This document shows positions 24,466-33,072 of a stretch of 64,000 nt of DNA, in pieces (position 1 is the first letter of the stretch; each line of letters opens with the position of its first letter). The position numbers were made by a program, and so were the translations under genes. The DNA is taken from contig NZ_CP049989.1 of assembly GCF_011388215.1 (NCBI RefSeq), positions 2,542,001-2,606,000 of the forward strand, in the 5' to 3' direction. This DNA is from Hydrogenophaga crocea (GTDB taxonomy: Bacteria > Pseudomonadota > Gammaproteobacteria > Burkholderiales > Burkholderiaceae_C). A model generated the notes under the pieces. It was given only the letters and a program-made list of their open reading frames with translations. It ran no database searches and was not told the origin of the DNA.

Positions 24466-25055
24466 TGTTCGTGCAACCGGTCGTGCTGCGCGACCGCGGG
24501 CTGCGGCTGGAGCCGCTCGCCCCCGAACACGAAGACGGCCTGCGCGCCGCCGCGGCCGATGGCGAACTCTGGACGCTGCGCATCACCTCGGTGCCCGAGC
24601 CCGCGCAGACGCGCCAGTACATCGACGACGCGCTGCGCATGCGCGCCGAGGGCCACCGCTTCGCCTTCGCGGTGGTCGACGAGGCCAGCGGCCGCGTGCT
24701 CGGCAGCACCAGCTACCACGACATCCTGCCCGCGGTGAAGCGCGTGGAGATCGGCTACACCTGGTACGCGCGCAGCGTGCAGCGCACCCACGTGAACACC
24801 ACCTGCAAGCTGCTCATGATGGGCCACGCCTTCGACACCCTGGGCTGCCACGTGGTGGGCTGGCGCACCGACAACTTCAACTTCGCGTCGCAGCAGGCCA
24901 TCGAACGCCTGGGCGCGAAGAAGGACGGCGTGATCCGCGGCCACGCGCTGCGCCGCGACGGCACCATCCGCGACACGGTGATGTACAGCATGCGCGCGGG
25001 CGAGTGGCCCGAAGCGCGCGCCCAGCTGCTGTACCTGCGCGCGCGCCACGACTGA
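24465..25055 (+). CDS. GNAT family N-acetyltransferase
   Basis: 196-aa acetyltransferase of the RimJ/RimL type, using acetyl-CoA on an unknown amine. Visible features: the N-terminal LRLEPLAPEHEDGLRAAAADG, the VLGSTSYHDI strand with ...EIGYTWYARSVQRTHVNT for CoA binding, and the C-terminal NFASQQAIERLGAKKDGVIRGH (in part). Its ATG overlaps the moxR-like stop, so it is translationally coupled, which is an uncommon partner for a MoxR/VWA pair. It could modify the MoxR client or be a passenger. Confidence 0.9.
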   Translation: MFVQPVVLRDRGLRLEPLAPEHEDGLRAAAADGELWTLRITSVPEPAQTRQYIDDALRMRAEGHRFAFAVVDEASGRVLGSTSYHDILPAVKRVEIGYTWYARSVQRTHVNTTCKLLMMGHAFDTLGCHVVGWRTDNFNFASQQAIERLGAKKDGVIRGHALRRDGTIRDTVMYSMRAGEWPEARAQLLYLRARHD

Positions 25056-25074
25056 ACCCGACCGGGAGATCGCC

Positions 25075-26262
25075 ATGCTGATCGACTTCTTCTACACCCT
25101 GCGCGCGGCCAAGCTGCCGGTGTCGGTGAAGGAGTACCTCACGCTGCTCGAGGCACTCAAGGCCGACGTGGTCGGCCCGACCAACCCCGACGCCTGCAGC
25201 ATGGACGACTTCTACTTCCTCTCGCGCACCGCGCTCGTGAAGGACGAGAAGCACTTCGACAAGTTCGACCGCGCCTTCGCCGCCTACTTCAAGGGCGTGG
25301 AGATGATCGCGGACTTCACCAAGCCCATCCCGGCCGACTGGCTGCGCCAGGAGATGGAGCGCATCCTGTCCGAGGAGCAGAAGGCCAACGCGCCCAAGAT
25401 GGACTGGGACGAGCTGATGGAAACGCTGAGGAAGCGCCTGGAGGAGCAGAAGGAACGCCACGAGGGCGGCAGCAAGTGGATCGGCACCGGCGGCACCTCG
25501 CCCTTCGGCAACGGCGGCCAGAACCCGCAGGGCATCCGCATCGGTGGCAAGGGCGGCGGCAAGACCGCGGTGAAGGTCTGGGAGCAGCGCAGCTACCGCG
25601 ATTACGACGACACGCAGGAACTGGGCACGCGCAACATCAAGGTGGCCCTGCGCCGCCTGCGCAAGTTCGCGCGCGAGGGCAACGAGCTCGAACTCGACCT
25701 GCCCGACACCATCCGCAGCACCGCGGCCAACGCCGGCTGGCTGGACATCAAGATGATTCCGGAGCGGCACAACAACGTGAAGGTGCTGCTGCTCATGGAC
25801 GTGGGCGGCACCATGGACGAGCACATCCAGCGCGTCGAGGAGCTGTTCTCGGCCGTCAAGAGCGAGTTCAAGCACCTCGAGTTCTATTACTTCCACAACT
25901 GCGTCTACGACTTCATGTGGAAGAACAACCGCCGCCGCTACGCCGAGAAGTTCCCCACCTGGGACATCATCCGCAAGTACAACAAGGACTACAAACTGGT
26001 CTTCGTGGGCGATGCCACCATGAGCCCCTACGAGATCCTGCAGCCCGGCGGCAGCGTGGAATACAACAACGAAGAAGCCGGCGCCGAGTGGCTGCAGCGG
26101 CTCACGCACGCCTTTCCCAAATTCGCCTGGATCAACCCCGAGCCCCAGGGCGTGTGGCAATACCGGCAGAGCATCGGCATCGTGCAGCAGCTCATGGGGC
26201 AACGCATGTTCCCGTTGACACTCAAGGGCTTGGAAGACGCGATGCGCATGCTGTCGAAATAA
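25075..26262 (+). CDS. VWA domain protein (CoxE-like)
   Basis: 395-aa cytoplasmic protein of the CoxE/DUF58-like VWA group, partner of the MoxR ATPase. The N-terminal half is helical and charged (ADWLRQEMERILSEEQKANA); a Gly-rich linker at ~145-170 (GNGGQNPQGIRIGGKGGGK) precedes the VWA fold. The MIDAS motif is LLMDVGGTMD, with Thr in place of the usual second Ser, still a possible metal ligand. It lies 19 bp after the GNAT gene. Acts with the ATPase in enzyme maturation (family knowledge). Confidence 0.9.
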   Translation: MLIDFFYTLRAAKLPVSVKEYLTLLEALKADVVGPTNPDACSMDDFYFLSRTALVKDEKHFDKFDRAFAAYFKGVEMIADFTKPIPADWLRQEMERILSEEQKANAPKMDWDELMETLRKRLEEQKERHEGGSKWIGTGGTSPFGNGGQNPQGIRIGGKGGGKTAVKVWEQRSYRDYDDTQELGTRNIKVALRRLRKFAREGNELELDLPDTIRSTAANAGWLDIKMIPERHNNVKVLLLMDVGGTMDEHIQRVEELFSAVKSEFKHLEFYYFHNCVYDFMWKNNRRRYAEKFPTWDIIRKYNKDYKLVFVGDATMSPYEILQPGGSVEYNNEEAGAEWLQRLTHAFPKFAWINPEPQGVWQYRQSIGIVQQLMGQRMFPLTLKGLEDAMRMLSK

Positions 26263-26269
26263 TGGCGGC

Positions 26270-28273
26270 ATGCCCGTAACGCCACCGGCCCGATGCCGCC
26301 GGGCCGTCTGCCGCCCGTTCCTGTCCGCGATCCTGTTGCTCATCGGCCTGCACGCCCTGCCCGTGCAGGCCCAGGCACCCGCGCCCGAAGCGGCCGAGGC
26401 GGCCGACGAAGCCGACGCCGCCGAGCCCGCCGACACCCGTGCGCGCCGCACCGCCGCGCGCGCGCCGGTGCGTCCGCGCTTCGAACTCCAGATCGACGCC
26501 CCCGAGGCGCAGCGCGAACTGCTCGAACGCCACCTCGAGATCCAGCGCTTTCGCGAGCAGCGCAGCCTCGACGCGGCCGAGCTCGAGCGCCTGCTGCTCG
26601 AACTGCCGGCCAACGCGCGCCGCCTGCTCGCCACCCAGGGCCTGTTCTCGCCGCGCATCACGCTGGGCGCGCTGCAGCCGCCCAGCGCCGAGGCCGTGGC
26701 CGCCGCGGGCGACGGGCCCGCGCCGCTCGGGCGCATCCCGCTGCAGATCGAGCCGGGCCCGGTCACCACCGTGGCCTCGGTGCAGGTCAGCTTCAAGGGC
26801 GCGGTCACCGAAGACGCCGACGCCGCCGAGCAGCGCGAAGACATCGAGCGCGACGCCCAGGTGCTGGTGGGCCAGACCTTCACCCAGGACGGCTGGGACC
26901 GCGCCAAATCGGCCGCACTGCGACGCCTCACCGCGCTGCGCTACCCGGGCGGTCGCATCAGCACCAGCCTGGCCGACGTGGACGGCGCCACCACCAGCGC
27001 ACGGCTCTACATCGAACTCGACTCGGGCCCGCGCCAGCGCCTCGGCGCGATCCAGATCGAGGGCGCGCAGCGCTACGACCCGAAAATCAGCGAGCGCATC
27101 GTGAGCCTCACCGGCCTCACACCGGGCAGCGACTACGAGCTCGCGCGGTTGCAGCGCGCGCAGCAGCGCCTGATCGACAGCGGCTACTTCGACGCCGCCT
27201 TCGTCTACGTCGAGCCCGCCGACGGCACGGCGCCGCTGCCCGTGAAGGTGCAGGTGCGCGAGGCCATGCGCAAGAAGCTGGTGCTCGGCGTGGGCGGCAG
27301 CACCGACAACGGCGCGCGCCTGTCCATCGAACACACGCACAACCAATTGCCTTTCCTGGGCTGGCGCGCGCTGTCCACGCTCAAGCTCGAACGCCAGGAC
27401 AGCCTGGCCCGCACCGACTGGCGCGCTCCGCCCGACAAGGAAGGCTGGGGCTGGATCACGCTGTTGCAGGCCGCGCGCCAGGAAGACGAGCTCGTGAGCA
27501 CCGTGAGCCAGCGCGCGCGCTTCGGCCGCGCGCAGGATGGCGAGGAATACGACCGCAGCGTGTACCTGCAATACGACCGCGCGCGCACCGTCACGCCGAG
27601 CCAGCGCGAGGCCGGCTCCAACGGCCAGATCGAGTCGTCGATCACCGCCAACTACGCCTGGACGCGCGAGCGCTTCGACGATCCCATCAACCCCAACAGC
27701 GGCCAGGGCCTGGCGGTGGAGCTCGGCGCGGGCACCACGCTGGGCATCACGCGCAAACCCTTCGGCCGCGTGCAGGCGCGCTGGCTGGGCGTGCTGCCGC
27801 TGGGCGACGCGCCGCGCAGCAGCACGCCGGGCGCGCCCTCGCCCGGCCCGCGGCTGGGCCGGCTCGCGCTGCGGCTCGAAGGCGGCGCGGTGATCGCCAA
27901 CCGCGACACGCCGGTGCCCGACACCCAGCTCTTCCTCACCGGCGGCGACAACACCGTGCGCGGCTACGGCCTGCGCGACATCGGCGTGAGGCAGCCCGAC
28001 GGCAGCGTGCTCGCGGGCCGCTACAAGACCGTGGTGAGCCTGGAATGGCAGCGCCCCGTGGGCGGCGACGGCCTGACGCGCTCGGCGCTCGAACACGTGC
28101 TGTTCGTCGACGGCGGCGCGGTCGCCAACCGCACGCAAGACCTCCGGATGCAATGGGGCGTGGGCACGGGCCTGCGCTACAACAGCCCGGTCGGCCCGCT
28201 GCAGGTCGACCTCGCCTATGGCCTGGAGACCCGCAAGGTGCGGCTGCACCTGAGCGTGGGTTTCGTGTTCTGA
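26270..28273 (+). CDS. tamA: TamA, outer-membrane translocation protein
   Basis: Omp85-family outer-membrane beta-barrel that, with TamB, assembles autotransporters and other outer-membrane components. 667 aa: a signal peptide ending near LPVQAQA, an Ala/Glu-rich linker, POTRA-like domains (~60-330), then a barrel ending in ...VRLHLSVGFVF, with the terminal aromatic residue required for insertion. The barrel contains the conserved GGDNTVRGYGLRDIG, the L6-type VRGY motif. Two bp separate it from tamB. The start overlaps no other gene; ATG 26270 begins with the signal peptide. Confidence 0.94.
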   Translation: MPVTPPARCRRAVCRPFLSAILLLIGLHALPVQAQAPAPEAAEAADEADAAEPADTRARRTAARAPVRPRFELQIDAPEAQRELLERHLEIQRFREQRSLDAAELERLLLELPANARRLLATQGLFSPRITLGALQPPSAEAVAAAGDGPAPLGRIPLQIEPGPVTTVASVQVSFKGAVTEDADAAEQREDIERDAQVLVGQTFTQDGWDRAKSAALRRLTALRYPGGRISTSLADVDGATTSARLYIELDSGPRQRLGAIQIEGAQRYDPKISERIVSLTGLTPGSDYELARLQRAQQRLIDSGYFDAAFVYVEPADGTAPLPVKVQVREAMRKKLVLGVGGSTDNGARLSIEHTHNQLPFLGWRALSTLKLERQDSLARTDWRAPPDKEGWGWITLLQAARQEDELVSTVSQRARFGRAQDGEEYDRSVYLQYDRARTVTPSQREAGSNGQIESSITANYAWTRERFDDPINPNSGQGLAVELGAGTTLGITRKPFGRVQARWLGVLPLGDAPRSSTPGAPSPGPRLGRLALRLEGGAVIANRDTPVPDTQLFLTGGDNTVRGYGLRDIGVRQPDGSVLAGRYKTVVSLEWQRPVGGDGLTRSALEHVLFVDGGAVANRTQDLRMQWGVGTGLRYNSPVGPLQVDLAYGLETRKVRLHLSVGFVF

Positions 28274-28275
28274 CC

Positions 28276-31200
28276 ATGGAAACACCGCCGCCGCACCCCG
28301 TGCATCCCCCTGAAGCGGGCGACCCCAAGGGCCCGGCCAGGCCGCTGCCCTGGGGTCTGACGATGCTCGGTCGCGCGCTCTTGTGGCTGCCCGCGGTGCT
28401 GCTGGGCGTGGTGCTCGCGGGCGCGCTCGCGCTGGGCCTGTGGGCCAGCACCGACGGCTCGCTCGCGCAGGCCCTGCGCTGGGGCCTGGCCTGGCAGGCC
28501 GACCACGCGCCCGGGCTCGGCCACATCGAGGCCGAGGGCGTGGAGGGCAGCGTTTTTGGCGGCGGCAGCGTGGGCCGCCTGCGCTGGCAGCAGGAAGGCC
28601 TGCGCGTGAGCGCCGACGGCGCGCGCGTGGCCCTGGGTGGGCGCTTCTGGCTCGGTCTGCTGCGCGGCGAGGCGCGCATCGCCCAGCTGCGCGCCGAGCG
28701 CGTGCAAGTCATCGACGAGCGCCCGCCCCGCCCTGCCGAGCCCGCCACGCCGCTGCAGAACCTGGTGCTGCCGCTGCCGGTCGAGGTCTCGGCCACCGTG
28801 GGCGTGCTCGCGCTGCCCGGGGCCGAGCTGCAGGCCATCGACCTCACCTACCGCTACGGCCGCGCCGACCCCGGCCTGGGCGCGACCGACGCGCACACGC
28901 TCACGCTGCGCTCGCTGCAATGGGCCGAGGGCCGCTACCAGGCCCAGGCCACGCTGGGCGCCCAGTCGCCCATGCCGCTGCGGCTGCAGGCGCGCGGCGA
29001 CCTCGCCACCACCGTGCCCGAAGGCGGCACGCTCGATCTGCGCGCACGCGCCACCGCCCAGGGCACGCTCGCCGGGGCCGACGCGGCGCTGGCGCTCACC
29101 GCGCAGATCGAACCCGTGCGCAGCACCGACGCCACGCCCACGCTGGCCGGCACCGCGCGCGTGCGGCCCTGGGCCTCGCAGCCGCTGGACGAGGCCGACC
29201 TGCGGCTGCACCGCCTCAACCTGGCCATGCTCTGGCCGCAGGCGCCGCAGACCGCGCTCACCGGCACGCTGCGCGCCCTGCCCGACGGCGCGCAATGGCG
29301 CGCGAGCGCGCAACTGCAGAACGAACAGGCGGGTGCGATCGACCGCCGCCGCCTGCCGCTGCAATCGCTCGAACTCGCGCTGGTGCAGCAGGGCGAGCGC
29401 TGGACGCTCGAACGCCTGGACGCGCGCGCCGCCGGCGGCCGGCTGCAGGCCGAGGGCCAGCGCGACGGTGTGGCCGCGGCCGGTGCAACGGCAGCGCCCG
29501 GCGCCTCACCCTCCGCTTCCCCGCTGACCACGCTGGGCGACTGGCAGGCCCGCCTGCGCCTGAACGGCATCGACCCGGCGCAGCTCTGGAGCACGCTGGC
29601 CCCGGCCGCACTCGACGGCGAGCTGCGCGCGCGCGCGCTCGGGCCGCGCAGCGAGCGCCCCGGCGTGGAGGTGGACGCGCGCATCGCGCCCGCGGGCCGG
29701 CAGCCCCGGCGCAGCGCGGCCGAGGCCTGGCGCCTGCGCGAGCTCGTGCTGCAAGGCCGCTGGCAGCCCACGGGCGCCTCGCTGTCGGCCGGCGAGCTCA
29801 CGCTGCAGCGCGCGCGCCTGGACGCGCTCGACGGCCGCATCGACGCGCAAGGCCGGGTGGACACCGCGCGGCCGCAGGCCAACGGCCGCCTCGCGCTCGA
29901 CCTGCCCGGGCTGCAGGCGCGTTTCGAGGGCACGCTGGCCCACGCCGACGGCCAGGGCGCGCTCGATCTCGACCTGGCCGACGGCGCGCGCCTGCTCGCG
30001 TGGTTGCGCGGGCTGCAGAACGCCCCGCTGATCGGCGATGCGCTGCGCACGGCGCTCGCGCCCTGGGCCGACGCGAGCCTGGACGCGCGCGCCTCGGGCC
30101 GGCTGCGCTGGCAGGGCGGGCTGGGCGGCATTCCCGCGCTCGGCTGGCCCGGTGCGGGCCGCGCCGCGCCGCCGCGCATCGATCTGCAGCTGCAGGTCGA
30201 TCGCCTGCGGGCCCAGCGCGGCGGCGACGCGCCGATCGACCTCGCGCTTGGCGACAGCCGCCTCACGCTGCAGGGCCCGCCCGAGGCGCTCGCGCTCACG
30301 TTGCGCGCGCGCGCCGGGCGCGCGCCCTGGCGCGCCGAGCTCGACACCGCGGGCCAGCTCGCGCTGGGCAGCAGCCCGCTCGACGGCCGCCAGGGCGCGC
30401 TGCGGCTCGACCGCCTCGCGCTCAGCGCCACGCCCGGCGACGCCGGCGTGCGCTGGACGCTCAGCCCCACCGCACCGCTGCGCGCGCGCTGGCGCGCCCA
30501 CGACAAAGGCCTGGACGCCGAGCTCGACGCCGCCGGCCTGCGTGTGCTGCCGCAGCGCGGCGCCAGCGCGGCCGCCGCCCCCATCACCCTGAGCTGGGAC
30601 AGCCTGAGCTGGCGCGCCGGCGCGCTGCAAACCCGCGGGCGCCTCGAAGGTCTGCCGCTGGCCTGGGCCGACGCGCTCGCCAGCACCGAAGCCAACGGCC
30701 AGGGCCCGCTGGCGGCCGCGGGCCTGGGCGGCGACCTGCTGTTCGACGGCCGCTGGGACCTGCTGCTGCCCGCGCAGGCCGGCGAGCCGCCACGCGTATC
30801 GCTCGCGCTCGAACGCCGCAGCGGCGACCTGCTGGTGCAGACCGACGGCGCCGCTTTCGAAGACGCCGCGTCGCGCAGCCAGCGCGTACCGGCCGGCGTG
30901 AAGACCGCGCAGCTCAGCGTGAACACCGAGGGCGCGCGCGTGAACGCGCAACTGCGCTGGGACAGCGAGCGCCTGGGCGAGGTGAGCGCCGAGGCCGGCA
31001 CCACGCTGTCGCCGCCCGACGCCGGCCAGGGCGCCTGGCACTGGCCCGAGAGCGCGCCCCTGAGCGGCCGCGTGCGCGCCAACCTGCCCCAGGTGGGCGT
31101 GTGGAGCGTGCTCGCGCCGCCGGGCTGGCGCGTGCGCGGCGCGCTGCGCGCCGAGGCCACGGTCGGCGGCACGCGCGCGGCGCCGCAGTTCAGCGGCAGC

Positions 31201-32379
31201 CTGCAGGGCGACGACCTCGCGCTGCGCTCCAACGTCGACGGCATCACGTTCCGCAACGGCCAGCTGCGCGCCACGCTCGCGGGCGAGCGCATCGTGATCG
31301 AACGCCTGCGGCTCGAAGGCCGCGGCGGCGCCGAGCGCGGCGGGGTGCTGGAGGCCAGCGGCAGCGCCGAATGGCGCCGCGTGCAGCGCGACGGCGCCAC
31401 CGTGCGCGAGCCTGTGATCGCGCTGCAACTGAGCGCCGACAAACTGCGCGCGTCCACCCGCCCCGACCGCCGCCTCACGGTCAGTGGCCAGCTCGACGCG
31501 CGCCTTGAAGGCGCGGCGCTGCGGCTGCGCGGCCGCCTGCGCGCCGACGAAGCGCTCATCGTGCTGCCCGACGAAACCGCGCCCACGCTCGGCGGCGACG
31601 TGGTGGTGCGCGGCACCGAATACCCGATCGAGCGCGGCAGCGGCGTGCGCGTGGTGCCCGACGTGCAGGTCACGCTCGACCTGGGCGACGCCTTCCAGCT
31701 GCGCGGCCACGGCCTGCAGACCCGGCTCGCGGGCCAGCTCGAGGTGCGCAGCGCGCCCAACGACCCGGCGCCGCGCATCGTGGGCGAGGTGCGCACCATG
31801 AGCGGCACCTACCGCGCCTACGGCCAGCAGCTCGCGATCGAGACCGGCGTGGTGCGCTTCAACGGCCCCTACGACAACCCCGCGCTCGAAATCCTCGCGG
31901 TGCGGCCCAACGCCACCACGCAGCGCGTGGGCGTGCAGATCACCGGCAGCGCGCAGACGCCGCGCGTGCGCCTGTTCTCCGACCCCGAACTGCCCGACAG
32001 CGAAAAGCTCGCCTGGCTGGTGCTGGGCCGACCCGCGAGCGGCGCGGGCGCCGAGGCCGCGGTGCTGCAACAGGCCGCCATCGCCCTGCTCTCGCGCAAC
32101 GGCAACAGCCCGCTCGACGGCGGCCTGGCCTCGGCCCTGGGCCTGGACGCGCTGAGCTTCAGTGGCAGCAGCACCAATGCGGATGGCAGCAGCACGGCCG
32201 CCGCGCTCACGCTGGGCAAGCGCATCGCCGACAACCTCTACCTGAGCTACGAGCGCAGCCTAGCGGGCACGCTCAACACCGTGTCCATCTTCTACGACGT
32301 GACGCGCCGCTTCACCGTGCGCGCGCGCGCCGGCAGCGAAAACGCGATCGACCTGATCTTCACACTGAGCCGCGACTAG
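28276..32379 (+). CDS. tamB: TamB, translocation and assembly module subunit
   Basis: 1367-aa AsmA-like/DUF490 protein spanning the periplasm between inner membrane and TamA; now thought to transfer phospholipids. One N-terminal transmembrane helix (LLWLPAVLLGVVLAGALALG, ~residues 35-55), then a very long beta-rich region of repeated strand pairs, and a C-terminal DUF490 domain containing IVGEVRTMSGTYRAYGQQL and the end segment IADNLYLSYERSLAGTLN. Gene order and 2-bp spacing with tamA confirm the pair. Extreme GC leaves long antisense frames open over the gene; these have no features. Confidence 0.94.
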   Translation: METPPPHPVHPPEAGDPKGPARPLPWGLTMLGRALLWLPAVLLGVVLAGALALGLWASTDGSLAQALRWGLAWQADHAPGLGHIEAEGVEGSVFGGGSVGRLRWQQEGLRVSADGARVALGGRFWLGLLRGEARIAQLRAERVQVIDERPPRPAEPATPLQNLVLPLPVEVSATVGVLALPGAELQAIDLTYRYGRADPGLGATDAHTLTLRSLQWAEGRYQAQATLGAQSPMPLRLQARGDLATTVPEGGTLDLRARATAQGTLAGADAALALTAQIEPVRSTDATPTLAGTARVRPWASQPLDEADLRLHRLNLAMLWPQAPQTALTGTLRALPDGAQWRASAQLQNEQAGAIDRRRLPLQSLELALVQQGERWTLERLDARAAGGRLQAEGQRDGVAAAGATAAPGASPSASPLTTLGDWQARLRLNGIDPAQLWSTLAPAALDGELRARALGPRSERPGVEVDARIAPAGRQPRRSAAEAWRLRELVLQGRWQPTGASLSAGELTLQRARLDALDGRIDAQGRVDTARPQANGRLALDLPGLQARFEGTLAHADGQGALDLDLADGARLLAWLRGLQNAPLIGDALRTALAPWADASLDARASGRLRWQGGLGGIPALGWPGAGRAAPPRIDLQLQVDRLRAQRGGDAPIDLALGDSRLTLQGPPEALALTLRARAGRAPWRAELDTAGQLALGSSPLDGRQGALRLDRLALSATPGDAGVRWTLSPTAPLRARWRAHDKGLDAELDAAGLRVLPQRGASAAAAPITLSWDSLSWRAGALQTRGRLEGLPLAWADALASTEANGQGPLAAAGLGGDLLFDGRWDLLLPAQAGEPPRVSLALERRSGDLLVQTDGAAFEDAASRSQRVPAGVKTAQLSVNTEGARVNAQLRWDSERLGEVSAEAGTTLSPPDAGQGAWHWPESAPLSGRVRANLPQVGVWSVLAPPGWRVRGALRAEATVGGTRAAPQFSGSLQGDDLALRSNVDGITFRNGQLRATLAGERIVIERLRLEGRGGAERGGVLEASGSAEWRRVQRDGATVREPVIALQLSADKLRASTRPDRRLTVSGQLDARLEGAALRLRGRLRADEALIVLPDETAPTLGGDVVVRGTEYPIERGSGVRVVPDVQVTLDLGDAFQLRGHGLQTRLAGQLEVRSAPNDPAPRIVGEVRTMSGTYRAYGQQLAIETGVVRFNGPYDNPALEILAVRPNATTQRVGVQITGSAQTPRVRLFSDPELPDSEKLAWLVLGRPASGAGAEAAVLQQAAIALLSRNGNSPLDGGLASALGLDALSFSGSSTNADGSSTAAALTLGKRIADNLYLSYERSLAGTLNTVSIFYDVTRRFTVRARAGSENAIDLIFTLSRD

Positions 32380-32434
32380 ACCGTTGGCACGGCCAGGCCG
32401 CACCGACCCCGCCGATACAATCGCCGCTCGCCGC

Positions 32435-32509
32435 GCCGCCGTAGTTCAATGGATAGAACGAGCGCCTCCTAAGCGCTAGATACAGGTTCGATTCCTGTCG
32501 GTGGCGCCA
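32435..32509 (+). tRNA. tRNA-Arg (anticodon CCT)
   Basis: 75-nt cloverleaf. Acceptor GCCGCCG pairs with CGGTGGC, followed by discriminator G and an encoded CCA. D stem GTTC/GAAC, anticodon stem AGCGC/GCGCT with loop CTCCTAA giving CCT, and T arm ACAGG-TTCGATT-CCTGT. It reads AGG codons. It is not the target of the transposon, which lies 10 kb away. Confidence 0.95.
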
Positions 32510-32581
32510 GCCTGCGCCGACCACCGCCCGTCGCCCCGCCGCCCCCGGCGTCGATCCTTGCCGGTCCCATCCGTCGTGCCC

Positions 32582-32606
32582 TTGAACGCCCCTCCCGGGC
32601 GTTCAA
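32582..32606. repeat. Perfect 10-bp inverted repeat upstream of VOC gene
   Basis: TTGAACGCCC, loop CTCCC, GGGCGTTCAA; 22 bp before the VOC start codon. There is no T-run, so it may be a terminator for the tRNA transcript, a leader hairpin, or an operator. Confidence 0.55.
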
Positions 32607-32628
32607 CGCCCCCCACACGGAGACCCGC

Positions 32629-33072
32629 ATGCCCACCCAACTCAGCCCCTACCTCTCCTACGACGGCAACTGTGCCGACGCCATGCGCTTCTACGCCGAG
32701 CTGTTCGGCGCGAAGCTCGAAGCGCTCATCACCTTCGGCCAGATGCCGCAGGACATGCCCTGCCCGCCCGGTGGCGAGCACCGGGTGATGCATGCGCACC
32801 TCGTGCACCCGGGCTTTTCGCTCATGGCCGGCGACACACCGCCCGGCATGGCCTATCGGGGCATCCAGGGCGCGATGATGGCCATCAGCTTCGACGAACC
32901 GGCCGAGGCGCAGCGCGTGTTCGCGGCGCTGTCGCAGGGCGGCACGGTCACCATGCCGCTGGCCGAAACCTTCTGGGCGCAGACCTTCGGCATGGTCACC
33001 GACCGCTTCGGCACGCCCTGGGGCATCAACGGCGGGCCCAAGGCCATGCCCGCGGCGCCGGCCCAGGGCTGA
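32629..33072 (+). CDS. VOC family (PhnB-like) protein
   Basis: 147-aa vicinal-oxygen-chelate fold protein of the PhnB/YjdN or DUF1428-like group. Shows LSPYLSYDGNCADAMRFYAELFGAK, the paired beta-alpha-beta units, and the C-terminal FWAQTFGMVTDRFGTPWGING typical of the family. Catalytic function is not assigned for these; metal ligands of glyoxalases (His/Glu quartet) are not obvious. Its TGA directly abuts the stop codon of the convergent SpmAB-like gene at 33073. Confidence 0.9.
   Translation: MPTQLSPYLSYDGNCADAMRFYAELFGAKLEALITFGQMPQDMPCPPGGEHRVMHAHLVHPGFSLMAGDTPPGMAYRGIQGAMMAISFDEPAEAQRVFAALSQGGTVTMPLAETFWAQTFGMVTDRFGTPWGINGGPKAMPAAPAQG

Noticed and set aside
26293..32379. A 2,028-codon open frame in another phase across tamA and tamB
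   Set aside because: Composition is Arg/Ala/Pro-rich with no recognisable motif, while the tamA and tamB frames have clear family signatures.
32435..32509. tRNA-Arg as an integration site for a genomic island
   Set aside because: No integrase and no duplicated tRNA 3' end were found nearby, and the flanking genes are core-like.
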